From positions 3,844,001 to 3,908,000 of the forward strand of contig CM066288.1 in NCBI GenBank assembly GCA_033816765.1: a stretch of 64,000 nucleotides of DNA. Reading direction: 5' to 3'. Source of the stretch: Nothopassalora personata. Its lineage: Eukaryota; Ascomycota; Dothideomycetes; Mycosphaerellales; Mycosphaerellaceae. The first letter of the stretch is position 1. The number at the start of each line of letters is the position of its first letter. Made by a program: the position numbers and the translations under genes. Shown in pieces: positions 1 to 10,659 of this stretch. The notes under the pieces were generated by a model. That model did no database searches and was not told the DNA's origin. It was given only the letters and a program-made list of their open reading frames with translations.

Positions 1-355
1 CGAGCGTAGGTATCGATGCCTTTTCCGCGTCTTTGTCCTATCTTCTCGTTCCTAAAGGTAGCCCCGAAGAGCTAGAGGGGGTTTTCTAGATGTCGATTCC
101 TTCCTAGGAGGACCTTTCGATGATTCCGGATAATGCCCTCTAGTTATATCCGACCCTTAAGGAAGCCGTAGTAGCTTCTTCAAGCGCTAGCCCCTCTAGT
201 AGATAGGTATTAGTTTCTCGTAGGAGATATATTTATATAAGTTCTCCGTTTCCCTTATTAAACCTAGTTATGTAGCTTAGTAGTAGAGCGTAAGCTATCT
301 ATACTCTTAAGGTCGTAGGTTCGATTCCTACTCTAGCTACTCCCGGCCGACTAGT
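1..355. other. RIP-mutated repeat DNA at window edge
   Basis: This stretch has the TpA-rich, CpA-poor composition of the neighbouring mutated retrotransposons but lies outside the segment shared by Gypsy copies A and C, which begins at about 356. I see no open frame and recognise no domain. The only recognisable structure is a tRNA-like block at 266-339, annotated separately. Confidence 0.5.
266..339 (+). tRNA. Degenerate tRNA-like sequence (pseudo-tRNA)
   Basis: The T arm is perfect: stem GTAGG, loop TTCGATT, stem CCTAC (315-331). It is preceded by an AGGTC variable loop and by a D-arm-like block with stem halves GCTT (275-278) and GAGC (286-289). A partial anticodon stem (291-294 with 306-309) and imperfect acceptor halves (266-272 with 332-338) complete a 74-nt outline. 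The anticodon loop is too long and several stem pairs are broken by C-to-T type changes, so it cannot be functional and I do not assign an isotype. It sits just beyond the 3' end of Gypsy copy A. It could be a RIP-mutated tRNA gene or a tRNA-derived repeat. Confidence 0.35.
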
Positions 356-3300
356 CGCTAATCGGTAGCTTAGTTAGCTAGCCGTTTTTTAGTTTTATAG
401 TATTCCTAGATTTTTTACTAACAGTTTCGTAGGTTCCTTTCTAGTTCCTAGGTATTTTCTAATTCGTCGTATCCTTTCTATTTAATAAGGTATCGCTAAC
501 CTTTCTTATCTAGGATCTTTTCGACTTCGAATTCGTTTTCTACTTCTAGTTCGAAATAGAAGCTCTCCTAGTAAGGTGTTTCGGCGTCTACTAGTTCTAG
601 CTTAGAGATATAGAAGACTAGGTGGATTTTAGCGTCTAGTAGTAGTCGTAGTCGATAGTTAACTAGTCCTACGACTTTATCGATTAAAAATAGTCCGACC
701 TTAACGTAGTCTAGTTTCTTAGTCTATCTTCTTATTCTTAAGTTTTTTGTAAGGAGATAGACCTTATCCCCCTCTTTTAGTAGAGGTGCTATTTTTCTCG
801 TGTCCTACCGTTGTCGAGACAATTTTTATTATGCATCTTCGATCGCCTTGCGTGTTTCTTTATGTACTTCCTTAAGATTATCCGTCGTTACGATTGCTCT
901 TTCGGCTTATAGGTGAGATCTAGGTGTTCTAAATAGGTTAGGATCTTTACTAAAGTTCGCATAAAATGGTGTCGTTGAAGTTGTCTCTAATTTGTAGTTA
1001 TTTAGTGCAATCTGCGCTATTAGCAGTAATGAAACCTAGTTGTCTTACGCGTAGTTAATGTAGTATCGTAGGTATTGTTCTAGCGTTTACTTTATCCTTT
1101 CGGTTTGTCCGTCTATCTCCGGATAATATACTATTAACAGCTTATGTTTAATTCCGATCGTTCCTATAAGCGTCTTCTAGTAGTTTAATGTAAATAGCTT
1201 ATCTCTGTCCGTTATGAACGCTTAAGGGAATCTATAGTATCGGATAAGTCTATCTAGTACGAGGTATCCGAGCTGCTCTACATTATACGTTTCCGATATA
1301 GGAATAAAGTATACGTATTTTATAAGTCTATTAACCATAACTAATATTATGTCGTATAGTTACTTCGTAACTTAATCTCTTAACGGTAGAAGTTTCGTGA
1401 TAAAGTCCATTATAACTTCGTCCTATGGTTTCGTTAGTAGTGTCCTAAACTGTAGGTAACCATATTTTACGTGTCTCGTAGCCTTGTTTCGTTAGTAGTG
1501 TACGCATTGTTTAATGTAGCGTAACACCTTAAGTCTTATCTATAGAAATGAGATACTGCGTTATATTAGGTCTATAGTCTTTAAAGTTCTAGGGTGTCTA
1601 TAAGTTAGTCCGTCGTAATGTTGTCGTATGCATTCCTCTTCTCGATCCTTTAGTACTTAGTATTTTCCTTACGATATAGGGAATTGTTCGTCCCTATCGC
1701 CTAATATCCGTACGATATTATTAAATTCTCTTATGTTAGTACTAAGACTTCTATCGGGGTTTGTCTTTAATATTTTATGTTATACTAGTTCTTTTCCTTC
1801 TATATAGTCGCTTCTTCGGCTTAGCGCGTCGGCGCGGCTATTCTCTCGTCCTAGAGTATATTTAATTTCGAACTTATACTGTCCTAGTAGCTCCGACTAG
1901 CGGGCTTGCCTTCGGGTAAGTTCTTTCGTCGTCGTAAAGTACGTAAGATTCTTATAGTTAGAAAGAATCGTTAACTTCGGTAGGCCCTCGACATATACTC
2001 TCTAATGTTGTATAGTAGTAACAATGGCTAGAAGCTCTTTATTATAGATGTCGTAGTTCTGTTCCGCTATAGTTATTTTCCGGGAGTAATAGGCTACTAG
2101 GTATCTCTACCTATCATGTGTCTATGTTAGACATGCGCCTATTACTATATTAGACGCATCGGTCTCGATGTGGACTTCCTTGCTACCATCAAATAATCGA
2201 AGCGTAGGGGCTAAAGCGCATTGTTCTTTAAGTTTCTTAAATGCTTTAGTCTGTTTCTTTACCCATTTCTAAGTAACGTCCTTTCTCGTAAGCATCGTCA
2301 TTAGTGCTGCTATTTTCGCGTAGTCCTTAATGAATTTCCGGTTGTAGTTCGCTAGTCTAAGGAATGATTGTACGTCCTTAACTGTTTTTAGTTCTAGCTA
2401 CTCTCTAATTAACTATGTCTTCGTAGGGTCGATCGTTATCCCTATGGTGCTAATAATAAAGCCTGAGAATTTAACTTCTTTCTTGTAGAATTCGCATTTC
2501 TCGGGTGCCGTCTTGAATCCTAATTGCGTGAGTCGTTCGAAGACGTCCTAGACTTGTTTTATGTGTTTCTATAGGGATCCTTTTATGTAGACTAGTATGT
2601 CGTCTATGTAGGCGATAACGCATACGTCGAGTAGGTCTCTAAGTGTTTCGTTTATAAGATCCTAGTAGGATACGGGTGCGTTAGTTAATCCCATTAGTAT
2701 AACTAAGAATTCGTAGAGTCCGTATCTTATTCTAAAAGCGGTTTTCTATTCTTCTCCTTCTACTATTCGTATAGCATAGAAGGCATCTCGTAGGTCAATC
2801 TTCGTATACTAGTCCGATCCGGTTAATCTGTCCTATGCTTCTTCGATGTTAGGTAGCGGGTATCGGTTCTTAATCGTAATCTCGTTTAACTTCCTATAGT
2901 CTTGTACGAGTCGTAACTTCCCGTTTGCTTTTAGAACGAACATACATAGAGTTCCTACACTTAAGGTGGATCTTCTTATCTATCCTTTAGCTAGCTTCTC
3001 CTTTAGCTATTCTCGTAGGGTCTATAGCTCTTTCTTAGACATTTGATATAGGGGTCCCTATAGAGGCTCTTTCCCTAGCTAAATGTTGATCTTATAATCC
3101 TATAGGCGGTGCTTAGGTAAGGCGGTTTTGCCTCTCTCCTCTTTAAAGAGTCGCGACTACTTACGATACTCCTTAGGAATACTTAACTCTAAGATGTTAG
3201 TATTCTTCGATAGTGCGTTACTTCTATCACTTCTAGTAACTTCGTGACCCGGCGGCCCTACACTAGTGTCTATCCCGGTCGAAGGTGGTTCTTTTATCCT

Positions 3301-5830
3301 TCTAGTCGGCGTAAGCTATATCTCGTTTAGCTGTTTCCTTGCCTTATCTACTAGTGAACGCTGCTACTACGTAGGCTAAATGTCGATAACGCAATCGCAT
3401 TCCCTAAATGTGAGTACTCCTCTTCTCTAGTCGATTACTAGATTGTGCTTTCTTAACTAAGACATACCTAATACTATGTTATAACTAGCTATATTAGTAA
3501 TATCTAAGGTAATATTCTCGTAGTGCTGTTAGATAGCTAGTGGCAATAGTATCGTCTCCTATTCTACGCTAGGTAACGATAATCCGTTTACCGCGATTAA
3601 CTCGTAACACCATTTCTTCTTTAGGGTAGCTAACCCGTTTCTTCTTATGAAAGACTCGGAGATAAAGTTCCCCGCTGCTCCTAAGTCGATTATAACACTA
3701 GTCTTATGTCCGTTAACGATTACTTGTGTCTAGAAAACTGTGTTTAATGTCGATGCATGAGCCTAAGTATTACATAACTCCCTCCGGTCGCTCATTCCTA
3801 GGGAGCTAATCCTTTTCCCGAATAGTATGTAGTTCGCTATACTTCGTACCTAGAGGCTTCGGCTAGAACCTATAGCCCGTTACCCTATGTCTACACTTGT
3901 AGTCTGTTACGTTCCTAGATCTTCTACGTTTCTAAGTAGAGTGCGCGTGCGTGTTGCACTATGTTGCGTAATTCATTCGATATAAATGTTCCTAACGGTG
4001 TAAGATATCCGGTTCCTGTTATTCGGCTTCCTATTGGTAGTCGTTCTATAACGGTAGTTGCTAGATTCTCGGTTGTTTCTATAAGTGGGTATCCCTAGGC
4101 TATGCCTCGTAGGGTGTCGAGTGTCTTATTAAACTTAATAGAATGTAGCTTCCTTCGTCCACCTATCTTAGGTAGGAATTCCTCGTGCCTTCTTTATAGG
4201 TAGATGATTATGTCGTACAGTTTCTTAGGTGCATCTACCGTAAAGGTAAGTTGTTCGTTATCGTCGTTAGTGTCGCTCTCTTCTCCTTCGGAGGAATCTT
4301 CTTCGCTTAATTCTTCCGGATCCTGTTCTTCCTCGATGGTATCTAGCCCGGTGGTTTCTTAACTTTCTTCCTATGGTTCTAGTAACTATAATCCGTTCCA
4401 TCCTAGGTCCTGATTTCCTTTATCGCTTCTATCTTCGTTAAAGTAGGATTTATCGATGTCCACTTCTCTAAGCGTGGCGTTTTACCTATGCGTCGCTCCT
4501 AGGGTTCCTCGTGGTTGCTAAGGCTAATACCCTACGCCTAATTTCGCGGCGTAGTAGATTTAACACGAGTCTTAGTAACAGAATCGCTAATGAAGGCTTC
4601 TATAACCATTTCGAGACTCGGATTCGGTCTCGTAGTCGACTCTTCGTGTTATTATGTTGAACTGTCGTAGTTGGTTCTTCGCATTAAATAGAATAACTAT
4701 CATTTGCTGCCTATAGTATCCTCCTCGTCCTTCTAAGGGGTCTAGGAGAGGCGTCGTGCTTCTGTTGTTAGCTCTCTCCTCTACTCTCCGAGTATAGTCG
4801 GTATCTCCTCAAGATCTAACGCTGCTCTTAGATTTACTAGTTCGGGGTTGCATTATATTAAATTACTCGCGGCGCACTATATTTTTACCGCGGCAATCTC
4901 GCGCTATGTGACCTTCCTTACTATAGGCATAACATGTAAGTTTTCCTTTTCCTTTAAAGGGCTTTCCGTAGCCCCTACTCTTGTCGATCTTCCGTCCTCG
5001 TTAGGTAACGTCTAGTTCTATTAGCTGTGGTCTATAGTAGGGTTGGCTTTATCGTAAGAATTCTCCCTTCGTAACGTATCCTCCTAAGGGTCTACGGTCC
5101 GGAGCGTATCCTACTATTCCTCCTACTTTGGAGTCGTATCTCTTCTCCTAGTGTCGTTCCTAGAGCTAGTTATCGATATTAATCGACGCCTTCATTAGCT
5201 CTTCGAGGTTAGTAATCCGTCCCCCGTGTCTTATTAACTCGTCCTTAACGGAGTCTTTAAGTCCACGTCGGAACATAGTTATTAACGCCGTCTAGTCCTA
5301 TCCGGTAATTTGTCCGTATTCTTCGAATTTAGCGGCATACTCTAAAGTAGACGTCTTCTACTTTAGGTGTTAAATGATTCGTATGGCCTATTAGACTTCG
5401 TTCGAGGTTCTAAAGATTGATTTTATCTTTTCTTTAAAGAGGGTATAGCTCCTAAACATTCCGGTAGGGTCTTGTCGTCCTATACCTTTAAGGTATTCCT
5501 TAAGGTAAGGTTTGATCTAGTTCTACGCACTTCCGCGAAGGTACGTAATAGCGAAGATAGTTCTTTTATCGGTATCGACTAGGTTGAACATAAGATATAT
5601 ATCTATCTAATTGATCTAGTCGTCGAACTTAGCCCTGTCTCTATAGAAGAGGTCTAGCTTAGTAGCCTTAACGTCGTTCTTCCTTAGAGTAGGCTCGTTA
5701 TCGTTATTAGACTTATCGTCCTTCGTAGTAGTCTATTATAGTAGCGCACGGCGGATGCTTCCTACTTCGCTAGGGGCGGGTGTTCCCCTACTAGCTGCTT
5801 AAGTAGCGCTTATCCTAAGGGCGTTTAAAG
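356..5830 (-). mobile_element. Ty3/Gypsy chromovirus copy A, internal region, RIP-inactivated
   Basis: On the minus strand this reads as gag, protease, reverse transcriptase, RNase H, integrase and chromodomain, running from about 5800 down to 356, but is filled with TAG/TAA where CAG/CAA are expected. It is virtually the reverse complement of copy C: the two agree base for base, including RIP-derived stops, over nearly 5 kb (about 356-5350 against 16150-21146), and diverge in the gag region. Its 5' LTR is at 5831-6262; no 3' LTR is seen, so the element is truncated or rearranged at about 356. The primer-binding region next to the LTR (5821-5828) is complementary to the LTR's own R segment. 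It encodes nothing intact. Confidence 0.85.
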
Positions 5831-6262
5831 TGTTATTATCTCGTTCTAGGGCTAGTCTTAAAGGAGAGATAAGTTAAGTCACGTAGCGGTATTCTCTAGA
5901 GAGGCTAAAGTAAGCTAAGCGAAGATAAATGATAGGAATAAGAGTTATATTCCAATTAGTAAGATAGTAACATAAGTTAAACGCGTTAGAACCATAAGGG
6001 TTTCTAGCGTTCCTAAATATAAAGGAGGCTCGTATACTATCCGGTATTAGGCGTCCGTCTATCTACTCGACCGGTCGCCTAGTCGTGTAGTCGTGTACGT
6101 CTATACGCTACTTCTACGGTCGTGTTCGACCATGCACTAAGCGCGCGGTCGTGCACGTGACCCGGACGTAGGGTCCCTTTCTCTTCCTAGCGATTAGTTC
6201 TTGTCTTCTAATTCTTCCTCCCTATGCCACGTCCTATACCGTCCTTCATCCGAACCGTAACA
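5831..6262 (-). repeat. 5' LTR of Gypsy copy A (432 bp)
   Basis: The LTR starts with TGTTACGG and ends with AATAACA when read on the minus strand. Its R-U5 half matches the LTRs of copies Y/C and D, while the U3 differs from the 387-bp Y/C type and carries repeated CACGAC motifs. It abuts Gypsy gag DNA on the left and an unrelated integrase fragment on the right, so copy A inserted into that older element. Confidence 0.8.
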
Positions 6263-7150
6263 AGTAACATAGTTACGTAGATCTAGCTAAACTTTATCGC
6301 CTATACGATAGATTAGTACGGGCTTCCTACCCCGGTTAGCGTAGTCCTCCTATTTTTAGGCGGCTTTCGCTATACTCGCCTAATACAGGTCCGTAATCTT
6401 TTATATCCTTTCTACGAATAGCGTTACCCGTTACGCGGCGTCTAACTAAGAGGTCTCTAGATCCGGTTATAACTAAACGGGTAATAGTACCTCGTATCCG
6501 TGTACTACAAAGAAGGGGCTTATTCCTAGCCTAGCGTAATACCGCGCGTTTAGAGCAAGTTACGCCGTAGGGAGCTAGCGTTTCTAGTCGGACTGCTTAT
6601 AGTTAATGTAGTTACGAAGGTAAGCCTAGACTTCCTAGTTTAATCGTTCCGGGCCTCCGTCGGTTTATAGGTAGTAGGCGGAGCTAAGCCTCTATTTTAT
6701 ACCGGTTAAACGATAGAAGGTCCTCTAGAAGGTACTCGTCTAGTTAGTACCCCGGTTACTCGTAATAGCTTAAGGGAGGCTATAGTATCTTACCTAGTAG
6801 TCTAAGAACCTTTTAGTGCAGTCCTCGGCTTTTATAGTAGGTATCGCTTCTAAAACGACGGTCTTACTTAGTCGATCCTTAATTACCTAGAGGTAAGTGT
6901 TCCCTTACGACTCGGGTATGTCCGTTATAAAATCTATCGAGATCTCCTAGAAGAATCGGTCGGGGACCGGTAAGGGTTATAGGAGGCCGTGTTTTTATTC
7001 TCTCTATACCTTATTCCTACCGTAGTAGTTACAGTTCCTTAAAAACTGCCTTACGTGCTTAGACTATAGGGGCTAGTAGAAGTTACGACTTAGTATCGAT
7101 GCTATAGAGTCCCGGTGTTAGGGCCGTAAGACTATAAGGGGATGTCGTAA
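6263..7150 (-). mobile_element. Integrase fragment of a second Gypsy family, RIP-inactivated
   Basis: Minus-strand conceptual translation shows an integrase: an H2C2-like zinc region at about 7020-7130, a core with IDFITDIPES, KDRLSK and ITSNRGTN-like blocks at about 6680-6960, and a C-terminal block with HGYEVLLPV near 6480-6510 followed by a GDKV-type segment near 6290. Frequent TAG/TAA codons occur at Gln or Trp positions, as expected after RIP. The wording differs clearly from copies A/C/D, so this is another Ty3/Gypsy family. Copy A's LTR interrupts its 3' end at 6262/6263. Confidence 0.7.
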
Positions 7151-7969
7151 TGTATAGCACGCCTACGATCTTATAATCGTAGATAAACTAAAGCTTACTT
7201 TCTTCTATCGACGCTATACGCGTCTCCTAGTGTACGTATGCGCGTTACGTGCGGCATGCTAAGCCGGGCATAGCCGCATTATAGGTAAGGGTTAGCTATA
7301 GGCTACCCTTATAACTACCTCCCCTTCTAGGACGAGCTACCCTTAGCTCGCGGCTTTAGGAGATTTCTATATAAGTGATCTATCTACTTCTCGTAGATTC
7401 CGTTGCTATACGACCCGCCTACGGGTCTCGTACGTGTCGTTATCGTAGTGTAGGTAGGTATAATGTTATAGTTACTAGGTTAACTAACTCGAGAGTTTAA
7501 GAAGCGTACCCTCTCCCTCCTTTTCCTTCTTTTTCCCTTATACTACGTTCTCGTAGCGCACTACACCCGCACTACTAGCAATCCACTAGCTCCTCGCTAG
7601 CGACTACCTAGCGACCCGCTAGTACTACTATAGCTTTAGAGGAAGCTATCTAAGACTAGCTCTACTAGGAGGCCCTTATAGGGGGCCTATTAGTACTACT
7701 AATACTATTACTAGCACTACGAGCATAGATATCTAGCGCGCTCGGCGTACTAGATACGCTAGCGAAGCGTAAGTTTAGCGTACTAGGGCCGTAGACCCCT
7801 AAGTCCTTACTAGCTAGGCGCCTAGGTACCGATATTAAGATATGTATACGCTATCTACTATACTTCGTAGCTAGTAAGTATTCGCTACGCTCTTCGCTTA
7901 CGATACGCTTACTAATAGTATAGTAGACGAGTAGGATACGTGTAATAGTGTTACTACCGGCGAGTTACT
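7151..7969. other. RIP-mutated DNA, unassigned
   Basis: This has the same CpA-depleted composition as the flanking transposons. Short protein-like stretches appear on the plus strand at 7620-7960 but are broken by stops, and I recognise no domain. It may be an LTR and leader of the second Gypsy family or another old repeat. Confidence 0.4.
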
Positions 7970-8220
7970 TATAACGGGCTATAGGTTCTAGCCGAAGCCT
8001 CTAGGCACGAAGTATAGCGAACTACATACTATTCGGGAAAAGGATTAGCTCCCTAGGAATAAGCGACTAAAGGGAGTTATGCAACACTTAGGCTTATGCA
8101 TCGACATTAAACACAGTTTTCTAGACATAAGCAATCGTTAACGGACATAAGACCCGTGTTATAATCGACTTAGGAGTAGCGGGGAATTTTATCTCCGAGT
8201 CTTTTATAAGAAGAAACGGG

Positions 8221-8550
8221 TGTTACGGTTTGATTCGTGGAGAACTCACAGCCACTCACTAAGCGAGGAGAGCAAAGAAACTTGCGGGACAGAGAGCAAG
8301 AGATCAAGAGATCAAGAGATCAAGAGAGCAAGAAAACAAGAGATCAAGAGAGCAAGAGAGAGCAGGACAGATCACGCCAAGACATGGCACTATATAGACG
8401 ACGCTCTTTTGCAAGTAGATAGGAGCCTCGTGCTCAACTCATTTTAAGTATACACCATATACTGTTTGGAACCACTACCTTCATAACTGATTGAGACATC
8501 CCTGCAAAGATCCAAGCCCGAGTTGTGATAACGTACAGCGGTTCCTAACA
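8221..8550 (+). repeat. E1 5' LTR
   Basis: This is a TG...CA repeat of 330 bp. U3 holds tandem AGATCAAG/AGAGCAAG octamers (about 8293-8365). A TATA box (TATATAG, 8391-8397) lies 39 bp before GTGCTCAA (8430-8437), the likely transcript start. The same eight bases are complementary to TTGAGCAC at 8554-8561 just after the LTR, suggesting self-primed reverse transcription. Confidence 0.9.
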
Positions 8551-8582
8551 ACTTTGAGCACCACCACCAGGGCACTTTGCAT

Positions 8583-9575
8583 ATGTCTGGGAGAGACGCT
8601 ACCCGGAGTCCGTCACGACAACAGCCACAGTCAACTGGCATCACGGAACGAATGAGCGAAATGTCGATTACAGGAAGCAGCAAGAACAACAACACTCCTA
8701 TGGGTATGCTGAACCCATTGGACCACCACCGTGCACCTAAGGTGTCTACGCCGGAGACGTTCGACGGGACCAAGGACAAACTGGAGGCTTTTCAACTGCA
8801 GGTTCAGTTGTACCTTCACTTCAACGCACACCAGTTTCAAGGCGAGGCCAGCAAGGTCTTGTACGCCGCATCCTTCCTACGAGGAAAAGCAGCTAGAGGA
8901 TTCCGACCATACCTCAAGGACTGGCTACACAACCAGGGCGAGGGAGAAACACCGAAAACGGAAACTCGAAAAATTTTCCACGACTACGACGAGTTTGAGA
9001 CGAAACTCGATGATCTATACGGGATACCAAATGAGGAGGTATACGCCGACCGACATATCCGACAACTTCGACAGACTACTTCTGTAGCGCTGTACGCCTC
9101 AGAATTCCAAGGATATGCCGCCGACCTGGAATGGAACGACGCAGCTTTGCGATCGCAGTTCTACCTCGGGCTGAAAGACAACGTCAAAGCCGAACTATCC
9201 CGAAACGCCAGCGTCGTTACGCTAGGGGCGATGATCAAGGCAGCAAAGGAGATCGACGAAAGGCTCCAGGAGTTGAGGTACGACCGACACGTACAGCCTG
9301 GATACCAGAGACCCGCCGCGAGCGGAAGAGGGGGCTTCAAGGCCAGAAGTCAGGACCCTAGTAGTTACGGGGATCCAATGGAATTGGACGTAACGGAACG
9401 TAGGACAGGAAGGGGGCTGAAGAGCAAAGGTTCCACCTGCTACGTATGTGGCGAGCAAGGCCATTTTGCAAGGAACTGCAAGAAAAGGAACATGGTTAGC
9501 CGCGAATTCAACGCAATGATTCGCGAAGAGAAGACATACCAGGAATGCGAGAGCTTTCTCTCGAAATCTGCCTAG
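8583..9575 (+). CDS. gag: E1 Gag protein
   Basis: This encodes a 330-aa capsid/nucleocapsid protein. The central part (about residues 55-240) matches the retrotransposon Gag domain, including the LRGKA and FYLGLKD-like blocks seen in related Gypsy gags. A basic, Gly/Arg-rich linker leads to a CCHC zinc knuckle (CYVCGEQGHFARNC, about residues 285-298) for RNA binding. I start at the ATG at 8583, the first in frame after the LTR. It is nearly identical to Gag of E2 and homologous to the RIP-broken gag of copies A, C and D. It ends without any readthrough into pol, because the element has no pol. The frame is fully open, so it is probably functional or was until recently. Confidence 0.9.
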   Translation: MSGRDATRSPSRQQPQSTGITERMSEMSITGSSKNNNTPMGMLNPLDHHRAPKVSTPETFDGTKDKLEAFQLQVQLYLHFNAHQFQGEASKVLYAASFLRGKAARGFRPYLKDWLHNQGEGETPKTETRKIFHDYDEFETKLDDLYGIPNEEVYADRHIRQLRQTTSVALYASEFQGYAADLEWNDAALRSQFYLGLKDNVKAELSRNASVVTLGAMIKAAKEIDERLQELRYDRHVQPGYQRPAASGRGGFKARSQDPSSYGDPMELDVTERRTGRGLKSKGSTCYVCGEQGHFARNCKKRNMVSREFNAMIREEKTYQECESFLSKSA

Positions 9576-9600
9576 CAGAAACAACCTGACGACAACGGCC

Positions 9601-10254
9601 TCACACCGCGGACTCTTGATGTGAAGGCTCGGGAGAAAAGAGACCCTTTAACGGATCGTCGAGAGGGACACCCGTTATCGTACTCCAGTGGTCCAGGGGC
9701 ATTTCGAGAATGCCGTGGAAAAAGGAATGATCTGGCACCTCTATGCCGGAGGGAACGGAGAAAGGAAGGACGGACTCGGGAGAAGGATCCTCGGACTCCA
9801 GCTCCTCGAGTGCCAAGGCAGTGGCACCATCGACGCGGTTCTCGGCGAGACGCAGTTGTTTCCTGAGACGAATCTTTTTCATTCTTCTTTCGGACAACGC
9901 CTGTTGGTCACGAGACAATCGCTGCAGAATCTCCACCTCCTCCTCCTCCAACGACTCGATGTCACGACGCAACGCTTCCCTCGCGTTCCGAAGTTTTTCC
10001 CACTGGGAAAAGGCGAGAGAGACGTCGCAAGACTTCCGGTTGTGCTTGATGCACTCGGAACACTTTGATGAACGAGGACCGACGACGCAGCGGGGACGAA
10101 CTTCGCCGGGTGCAACGACAACAGACTTGCAGGAAGAACAGGGCGCCATTTCAGTACCGTTTGTTTCGATATCGGTATAAAGGTCCAGACGACGGAGAGT
10201 GGACGAAACCTTTGGCTTGCGACGGTGTGTGGGTGATGGTAAAGAAGACGACAT
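9601..10254 (-). CDS. E1 antisense Zn2Cys6-like coiled-coil protein
   Basis: A 217-aa protein is encoded opposite to gag, between the gag stop and the 3' LTR. After a basic, Ser-rich N-terminus come six cysteines at residues 39, 42, 56, 65, 68 and 76, spaced C-x2-C-x13-C-x8-C-x2-C-x7-C. This is the GAL4-type Zn2Cys6 layout except for a longer second gap. A Glu/Lys/Arg-rich stretch at about 85-145 should form a coiled coil, as in dimerising Zn2Cys6 factors, and an acidic/Pro-rich tail follows. I chose the ATG at 10254 because the E2 homologue starts at the equivalent MSSS. Role as a nuclear DNA-binding regulator of the element is inference. Confidence 0.75.
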   Translation of the reverse strand: MSSSLPSPTHRRKPKVSSTLRRLDLYTDIETNGTEMAPCSSCKSVVVAPGEVRPRCVVGPRSSKCSECIKHNRKSCDVSLAFSQWEKLRNAREALRRDIESLEEEEVEILQRLSRDQQALSERRMKKIRLRKQLRLAENRVDGATALALEELESEDPSPESVLPFSVPSGIEVPDHSFFHGILEMPLDHWSTITGVPLDDPLKGLFSPEPSHQESAV

Positions 10255-10294
10255 CTTTAGCCGATGGAAAAGATGCACACTCGAAACGACTATA

Positions 10295-10311
10295 AGCTTC
10301 GGGACGAAGCT
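10295..10311. promoter_or_regulatory. Conserved hairpin before the polypurine tract of E1
   Basis: AGCTTCG-GGA-CGAAGCT is a perfect 7-bp stem with a 3-nt loop. It is shared with E2 (34558-34574) and recognisable, though RIP-altered, in copy Y near 11380-11400. It lies between the antisense start codon and the polypurine tract, so it could act in the antisense leader or in the element RNA. Confidence 0.5.
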
Positions 10312-10329
10312 AGGCTAGAAGGGGGATGG

Positions 10330-10659
10330 TGTTACGGTTTGATTCGTGGAGAACTCACAGCCACTCACTAAGCGAGGAGAGCAAAGAAACTTGCGGGACA
10401 GAGAGCAAGAGATCAAGAGATCAAGAGATCAAGAGAGCAAGAGAACAAGAGATCAAGAGAGCAAGAGAGAGCAGGACAGATCACGCCAAGACATGGCACT
10501 ATATAGACGACGCTCTTTTGCAAGTAGATAGGAGCCTCGTGCTCAACTCATTTTAAGTATACACCATATACTGTTTGGAACCACTACCTTCATAACTGAT
10601 TGAGACATCCCTGCAAAGATCCAAGCCCGAGTTGTGATAACGTACAGCGGTTCCTAACA
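10330..10659 (+). repeat. E1 3' LTR
   Basis: 330 bp, matching the 5' LTR except for one A/G difference in the U3 octamer array. It follows the polypurine tract ending at 10329 and is followed by the target duplication ACGGG at 10660-10664. Confidence 0.9.

Larger units (their letters stand above)
8221..10659 (+). mobile_element. E1: gag-only LTR retrotransposon with antisense gene
   Basis: The element is complete, 2,439 bp: 330-bp LTRs at 8221-8550 and 10330-10659, differing by eye at one base, flanked by the duplication ACGGG (8216-8220 and 10660-10664). The empty target site is visible in copy C near 17865-17885. Inside are an intact gag gene, an intact antisense gene and a polypurine tract (GAAGGGGGATGG) before the 3' LTR. 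There is no protease, reverse transcriptase or integrase, so it must be mobilised by a pol-bearing relative; copy Y, with related gag, antisense gene and polypurine tract, is the natural candidate family. It lacks the RIP decay of its surroundings, so it inserted after that mutation wave. Confidence 0.93.

Noticed and set aside
266..339. Assignment of the tRNA-like block to Lys because CTCTTAA is present
   Set aside because: Placing CTCTTAA in the anticodon loop leaves no 3' anticodon stem, and the alternative fold gives a loop that is too long. The isotype cannot be decided.
8444..8779. Minus-strand 111-codon ORF across the LTR/gag start, also at 32724-33059
   Set aside because: It overlaps the LTR and the gag start in both elements only because the DNA is almost identical there; no features of a protein were seen.
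9131..9361. Alternative-frame ORFs within the E1 and E2 gag genes
   Set aside because: They occur in both elements only because gag is nearly identical; no independent evidence of coding.
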